In this document: piece after piece, positions 59,301 through 64,000 of the stretch
Numbering within the stretch: the first letter of the stretch is position 1
How the letters are laid out: every line of letters begins with the position of its first letter
Assembly (NCBI GenBank): GCA_015680685.1
Contig: MNCI01022386.1
Coordinates: 505,787-569,786, forward strand
DNA: 64,000 bases
Reading direction: 5' to 3'
DNA from: Gnetum montanum
Taxonomy: Eukaryota > Streptophyta > Gnetopsida > Gnetales > Gnetaceae
Translations under genes and position numbers: made by a program
Notes under the pieces: generated by a model
What the model saw: the letters and a program-made list of their open reading frames with translations, nothing else
Told to the model about the DNA's origin: nothing
Databases searched by the model: none

Positions 59301-61090
59301 ATGCCCCAGTTGCTCAATCACACTCGCTCGAATGTTTGTGCTAGAGGAGAATACCTCTAAGGTAGTGCAGGTTAAGGTTAGAGCATTTGGATCATCATGT
59401 AGGCCCTCTTCATCAACTCTATACCTAACATCAACCATAGAATTTTTAGCAATTTAACACAAGCAAGTAGCATAAACCATTGCAAGAGCCATAGAAATAC
59501 TTATCCTCCAAGGCAATAGATGGTTCCAAGTGGATTTTTGAATAGAGTATGCAACTATTGCATGACAAAAAAGATGTTGCTCTTGTTGTAACAAGCAAGC
59601 CCTATCATGCACCATACTCTAGATAGTTAATGAACACCCCTAGGGCCTCTACCTAAGCTTTCTACTCCATTAATGTTAGTAGAAAACTCATCTAAGATGA
59701 ACTTCAAAAGGTTTTAGTTAGCCCTAAGTAGCAATGTCTCAGTGATAACACTAGTAGCTTCAATTACCAAGTGTGACCACATGATCACATTGAACTACTG
59801 CAATAGGTACTCCAGGAACTCTTAGGCTCTTAGCCAAAACCACACCACCCAATAATCCACTCACATGTTTGGTGCAGGCATGTTGGGAATAGGTTCACTC
59901 ATGCAACACAAGATGCCTACAAGCTCAACCACTATCAAAATGGGCTTCAACAACACCCTGCAATCATCAAACAATAAGCAAAGCGATGTTGATTAACTCA
60001 TTCAACATGCCTGGCACTCACTAGGGTACATCACTTTTTACAGGTTTAGCATTACACATGACTAACGAAATTTTGGCTAAATTTGGACTACCTCAACTAT
60101 GCTCTAGAGCATGGAGAGCATAGTCCCAAAAATAGACATTTTGGCAAACACTTGGTAGCAACTATGCTCTCAATGCGTAGAGAGCATAGTCTCAGCCACA
60201 ACCATGGTGAGCGTAGTCTCCACATAGTATCATGCCTATCATGCCCACTAGGTTTTGTGACAACCCTGTCTCTTCTTTTACTATTGTCACCCAAGGTGCA
60301 ATCCATAGAAACCTCACAATAGGTAGAACACAGTAGGTGGATGCCCAAAATCCTCAAAGCATATCTCATAGGGTTGAAACCCTCATGCATGGAAGGGGGT
60401 AGCAACCAACAAGAAGGTGGAGGTGGCACACGACAAAGCTTCCAAGATGTTAATCATAATCTAGAAAGCCATAAATTATGCCTATGGCCTAGAGCGTAGT
60501 CCACAAGGGATGCAAAGATAGATTCTTACCTTGCCTCCATCGCTGTGCTAGGCCTGGTTCCTCCCATCGTTGCCAAACCCCAACGTTGATGTCAGTGGTG
60601 GTCCTCCCTATAGCTACACCATAGAGTGTAGTCCAAAGCATGGTTCCCAAAAATCCTACCCTTTATGGTAGAATTCTCCTTTGTAGCTACCCTATAGAGT
60701 GTATTTTGTAGGACTAACCTAAACAAAGATAGAAAACCCTCCCTGACACCATGATAGTGCATGGCCATGGTAGCCACCACCATGGTGGGGTGCATAGGTG
60801 GTGCTATGGGCCTATGCTTCCAAAGCCCTTGAGAAACAAATAAAAAAAATGGAAATATAATAGAAGGGGAGATCATAGTTGACATACTTAGACAATGTGG
60901 ATGACCTTCTCTCCTTCACTTTAGTGATGTTCATCAACCTTGGGTGAAGGTGTGCACTTTGGTACATCATCTTTTCTTGCAACTATGCTCTCAAGTGGTA
61001 GTTAAAGGTAGAGGCAACAACAAGACTACACTCTTCATGTTGTGGTAAAGGTAGAAATAATGAATTTACCATGGTAAAACTACATTTATA
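56310..61090 (-). pseudogene. Antisense gene-like unit with several introns inside element F
   Basis: Reading leftward. A TATA-like TATATAAATG lies near 61086-61077. Candidate introns, all GT-AG: 60529-59958, about 59150-59053, 57992-57873, 57641-57549, 57410-57347, 56494-56387. Coding pieces: 59957-59510 (REFLEYLLQ.FNV.MWS-like), 59438-59151 (begins RYRVDEEGLHDDPNALT), 59052-57993 (TWVHDLMVVLDLSETFFVDL, KVRSHVHFAFFTGYL, MRDDGRWMVQDHE, PWFKHMFLTTHTWDP), 57872-57411, and 57346-56495 (Lys-rich, EALLDLPLEVD, YAKSLWVFRHSNEHLWKPM). The last exon is 56386-56310 (MLGDAKDPSDPVEEKKPPPP, then SATT stop). Many internal TAG stops. I cannot name the protein; Tat elements are known to carry extra antisense ORFs, usually near the 3' LTR. 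Confidence 0.5.
59510..59957 (-). pseudogene. Possible HAD/FCP1-like phosphatase fragment in the antisense unit
   Basis: After the 59958 splice acceptor, one frame reads EFLEYLLQ.FNVIMWSH and later CYNKSNIFFVMQ.LHTLFKN, with LSRVW between. By eye this follows the order of NIF/FCP1-type HAD phosphatases (..FLEFCFE.F.V.VWSS.., K.L..VW, YN.SNTLLLDDSPYKAL.NP). The first DxDx(T/V) motif is not in this piece and the DD is lost. Tentative. Confidence 0.3.
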
Positions 61091-61215
61091 TACTCTTCCA
61101 AGGTCATTAATGACCAACCATCCCAAGACTACGCTCAACACCAAGTGCCCTACTATCAAGCATGGAGAATGTAATTGGGTGAGAATGTAGTCAACCATCT
61201 TGAGCCCAAAATAAT
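60065..61215. repeat. LTR-like GAGCATAGT repeats upstream of the antisense unit
   Basis: Units at 60065-60210 (AACTATGCTC...GAGCATAGTC twice) and 61120-61210 (GACTACGCTCAACACC...GGAGAATGTAATTGGGTGAG) resemble the U3 tandem units of the F LTR (49600-50100) in the same orientation. They flank the 5' end of the antisense unit and may mark a degraded second LTR or a promoter derived from one. Confidence 0.45.
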
Positions 61216-61297
61216 GATTTTTTGCCCCACTTGCAAATGCATGAGTTAACTCCACTCCTCAAGCATGACTAGCCCTTCCTAGAATAGCATGTTTGGT

Positions 61298-61363
61298 GCA
61301 TCTGTGGCCTATCAAGGCCTAAAATTGATGCACATATGGCCTATTGAGGCCTAAAATTGGCAC
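61298..61363. repeat. Two-unit GGCCTATCAAGGCCTAAAATTG repeat
   Basis: About 33 bases twice, sharing the GGCCTAAAATTG core with 55717-56040 at the other end of the interval. Confidence 0.55.
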
Positions 61364-61497
61364 AAACATGTTTACCTCCAATGGTAACTTACATGCATGC
61401 CTAAGAAAATTTCATTGGTTTGCTTTTCTCATTCGTGCATATTAACTTTGTTAAAAAGAGGTCACTTGATATTTTTTTGGTTTATTTTGTAGGAACA

Positions 61498-62590
61498 CAA
61501 CATGGCTATGCATGAGCAGATCATCTCACCTTTGGTCCTCATGGGGCCTTATGGTGACATTAAGAAATGCATTGACCCTTATTACCTAGACCTCAAGCCT
61601 ATAGCCTACAACAAATACATAGCATCTGTAGAAGCACCACTAGAGTGGCTTGATGATCTAGTTAAGGCTCTCAACCTAGACGCAGGGGACGTCATAGAGG
61701 ATACCCTTGTTGAAATCCTTATGGAAACACATAACAGTGAGGTGAGAATGCTGAAACAAAGTTCCACGCTAGAACACCAACATGCTTAAGGCATCACTAA
61801 AATACTTAATGATAACAATGAAACATTCACATGGTCATACAAGGACATTGTAGGTCTAGATCCTTGGCTAGTCCAACACAACATCATCCTTGATCCTTGC
61901 ATCAAACTAGTTAAGCAAAAGTTGCACAAGGTTAGACCTGAGGTGGAATTGGCAGTTCATGGTTTCATTTGAGCTATTGACTATGTAGAGTAGGTCTCCA
62001 ACATTGTGATTGTACCCAAGAAAAATGTAAGTATATGCATTTGTATATATTTCCAAGACCTAAACAAGGCAACCATCAAAGACAACTTTCTGTTGCCCAA
62101 TATCAATCAATTGATTAATACTATGGTTGGACATGCCTTGTTGTCGTTCATGGATAGTTTCTTGGGCTACAACTAGATTAGGATCAACCCTGAGCACCAG
62201 CTTAGTATAACCTTCATGACCTCCTAGGGTACATTTTGTTACACAATGATGCCTTTTGGATTAAAGAATGTAGGAGCAACATCCCAACATGTAACGACGT
62301 ACATTTTTAGTGATTACATGATAGTTTTCTCAATGACTATGTAGATGATATTGAAGTTAAGTCCAAAGTATCCCACAACTACACAAATGACTTAGACTTA
62401 GTGCTTAAATGTTGCCTAAAACATGAGCTTAGGTTAAACCCTAAGAAGTGTGTTTTTGGCATCAAAACAGGTAGGATGCTCAACTTTGTAGTGTTCAAAG
62501 TAGGTATACGTGTAGATCTCGATCAGGTTAAGGCTAGAACCAACTTGGCACCACTATTTAACCTTAAAGAGCTATAAGGGTTGTAAGGTA
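61498..62590 (+). pseudogene. Reverse transcriptase of element F (broken)
   Basis: After the TTTTGTAG site, coding runs open from 61502 to 61789 (begins MAMHEQIISPLVLMGPYGDI). It continues with ETFTWSYKDIVGLDPWLVQH (61824-61883), the segment that precedes RT in Tat elements. RT blocks: FQDLNKATIKDNFLLPNI (62053-62105), LLSFMDSFLGYN near 62140-62175, FCYTMMPFGLKNVGATSQH (62232-62290), then the region of the YxDD block near 62340 (TATGTAGATGATATT, that is YVDDI, both Asp kept), reached by a frame change. Several stops. Confidence 0.8.
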
Positions 62591-63060
62591 GAATACCATT
62601 CATACATAGGTTTATTTCTTGGTTAACCAATAAGGTACAAACAATGCAACATTTTCTCAAGAAGGAAGCCCACTTTGAGAGGATTGATTAGTGCCAACAA
62701 GCATTCAAAAAAATTAAGCAAGAGTTAGCACTACTACCTATGGTCGATCCTCCATAAGGAGATAAGACTTTTTACATCTACCTTGGCACTTCTGACACAT
62801 CCAATGCTTCTCTGCTTTTCCAAAAGTAAGATGAATGTGTAGAGGTCTTGGTCTACTACCTAAGCCATGCATTAGTAGCCCATAAAACAAGATACAATGA
62901 TGTGGAGAAGTATTTCCTTGCCCTAGTCTTCTCACTAATAAAGTGGAGGCATTACCTATTTTGTAGCTAGGTTAACATCATTTTCAAGAACAACATAATC
63001 TGAGCTATAACAATGAATATCTACAAAAGTAGTCACATTGAACGCTAGAAAGAAATAATA
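62590..63060 (+). pseudogene. First RNase H of element F (broken)
   Basis: 62640-62760 is the connection (HSKK.KQELALLPMVDPP-like). RNase H follows: FYIYLGTSDTSNASLLFQK at 62771-62827 (first acidic position altered), VLVYYLSHALVAHKTRYNDV and EKYFLALVFSLIKWRHYL at 62845-62960 (Glu kept). Short frameshifts. Confidence 0.65.
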
Positions 63061-63880
63061 GTGGAGTTTGAGCTATATTATGTTACACAAGGCTTAATGA
63101 AAGGTCAAGCTATAGCCACACAACTCATGACTTCACCAGTAGATGATCAAGCTACCATAGACCCTAAGTTCTTGGATGAGCATGTTAGCAGTATTAGCCA
63201 AGTGCCTGACAACTATGAGGCACTCTTGCATTTCGAAAAAGCTTCAACCTCTCGAGGGGGAGCACCACTACTATTATCACATTTCCCTCCAAGGAGATCC
63301 AACCCTTTGCATATCTTTTCACATTTACCTGCACCAACAATGTGGTAGGGTATGAAGGTCTCCTAGGAGGCATCCTTGCAGCACGCAACCTAGGGATCCA
63401 ATGCATAGTGATCTGAGGTGATTCACAACTAGTAGTCAATCAAGTAACATAGGTTTACGCTTGTAAAGCATAACATCTATAGCCTTACCAAAACTTGGCA
63501 AAACACCTGATGTAACACTTTGCAATTGCTAATGTCCAACATGTTCCTTGAAGCAAAAATGCCATTGCTAGTACACTTGTAACATTAGTCCTTAGCATAG
63601 TGCATAGTATGTTGAATGCATTGTCCACCTCGGTGGTGGATTGCACTGTACCTATCATGCAAGCCATTGAAGATGCATCCATAGCCATAGTTAACATCAC
63701 CCACACAAAATAGTCGTATGACAACATCAAGGCATACCTTCTATAAGGTAAGCCTCTACCACACTTAACTACTACTCAAAAGAACGTAGTATACAAACTT
63801 TCATGGTAGTACATCATCATAGGTAATAACATGTTATGTCACAAAGTCCATGATGGCATACTACTAACTTGCATAAGCAA
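63061..63880 (+). pseudogene. Second (archaeal-type) RNase H of element F
   Basis: Open 63061-63348, then in another frame FAYLFTFTCTNNVVGYEGLL (63308-63370), ILAARNLGIQCIVI (63373-63415) and GDSQLVVNQVT (63418-63450). This is the Tat-specific second RNase H, with Glu and Asp of its active site kept. The first Asp region is upstream and degraded. The following stretch to 63730 is the usual linker (HVP..NAIAS.LVTL). Antisense ORFs here are shadows. Confidence 0.7.
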
Positions 63881-64000
63881 AAATGAAGCAAAAAAAAATT
63901 GTTGAGCAAGTCCACAAAGGACTATGTAGAGGTCACATAGCACCTAGGATAATGGTAGTAAAAATTAGATGACTAGGCTACTATTCACCTTACATAGAGA
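63880..64000 (+). pseudogene. Start of integrase, element F (runs off window)
   Basis: VHKGLCRGHIAPRIMVVKIR from 63908, then LGYYSPYI: the His-rich zinc-binding N-terminus of integrase. The Cys pair and catalytic core lie beyond 64000. Confidence 0.65.

Larger units (their letters stand above)
55311..61497 (+). other. Long PR-RT interval of element F (possible intron)
   Basis: About 6.2 kb between PR and RT. Its right end is TTTATTTTGTAG at 61486-61497, a good plant 3' splice site, after which the RT-side coding sequence begins. Ogre elements are known to have an intron here, but a short one. The interval contains short tandem repeats at both ends (55717-55930; 61298-61363) and an antisense gene-like unit (56310-61090). 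Alternatively a separate element has inserted. Confidence 0.45.
49560..64000 (+). mobile_element. Element F: Tat/Ogre-like Ty3/gypsy retrotransposon, right end outside window
   Basis: Inserted into ORF3 of D. 5' LTR, PBS, gag, PR, a long interval with an antisense gene-like unit, RT, RNase H, a second RNase H and the start of integrase. The RT wording (FCYTMMPFGLKNVGAT), the second RNase H and the PBS type place it in the Tat group. Ogre members of that group have an intron between PR and RT, which fits the interval here. Frames are broken by stops. Confidence 0.78.

Noticed and set aside
60097-60429. Antisense 110-codon ORF
   Set aside because: Mostly inside the proposed 59958-60529 intron and over the GAGCATAGT repeats; no domain. 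It could be coding if that intron call is wrong.
1-64000. Host genes, tRNA or rRNA genes
   Set aside because: No conserved host protein, no cloverleaf-like or rRNA-like stretch noticed; tRNA-like motifs are only the primer-binding sites. The antisense unit in F remains the one possible exception.

Overview
The window looks like nuclear heterochromatin of a land plant with a large, repeat-rich genome. Nearly every stretch can be assigned to old, decayed LTR retrotransposons of the Ty3/gypsy (Metaviridae) class, nested in one another. I see no intact host gene, no rRNA or tRNA gene and no prokaryotic-type operon. The species cannot be named from this sequence. Coding regions are full of stops, mostly TAG where sister copies have CAG, CAA or TGG. 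Primer-binding sites carry C-to-T and G-to-A changes. This is the pattern expected from long cytosine methylation.

Two lineages are present. (1) An Athila-like family has LTRs of about 0.75-0.96 kb beginning TGATGA and ending (mostly) TCATCA, a tRNA-Asp-type primer-binding site, and gag, protease (PR), RT, RNase H and integrase. These are followed by a roughly 2-kb spacer and a further same-sense ORF ('ORF3') encoding a helical domain plus a long coiled coil. Copies: A (1-10083, +, left end outside the window), B (11467-23797, -, complete, target-site duplication CTTAT) and D (35470-49559, +, cut by F). Two pol-less relatives, C (24007-30185, +) and E (-, split by A, B and C), keep gag but have lost PR-RT-RNase H-IN. 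(2) A Tat/Ogre-like element F (49560 to beyond 64000, +) has a 1.6-kb LTR with tandem U3 repeats, gag, PR, RT, two RNase H domains and the start of integrase. Its PR and RT are separated by about 6.2 kb holding an antisense gene-like unit with several GT-AG introns.

Layout from left to right: A; a 3' piece of E (10084-11466); B; a short E piece (23803-24006); C; E gag and E 5' LTR (30186-33783); an unassigned AT-rich block (33784-34889); a second copy of the E flank in inverted orientation (34890-35469); D, with a solo-LTR-like insert H at 38563-41210; then F. The sequence just upstream of D is the reverse complement of the sequence just upstream of B, with the same insertion junction. This points to an inverted duplication later modified by C on one side and by H and F on the other.

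The most interesting items are: the antisense, intron-bearing unit between PR and RT of F; ORF3 with its own U3-like promoter module (palindrome plus TATA box) conserved in A, B and D and absent from pol-less C; the shared junction of B and D; and the pol-less gag-only elements C and E, which would depend on Athila-like partners for mobility.
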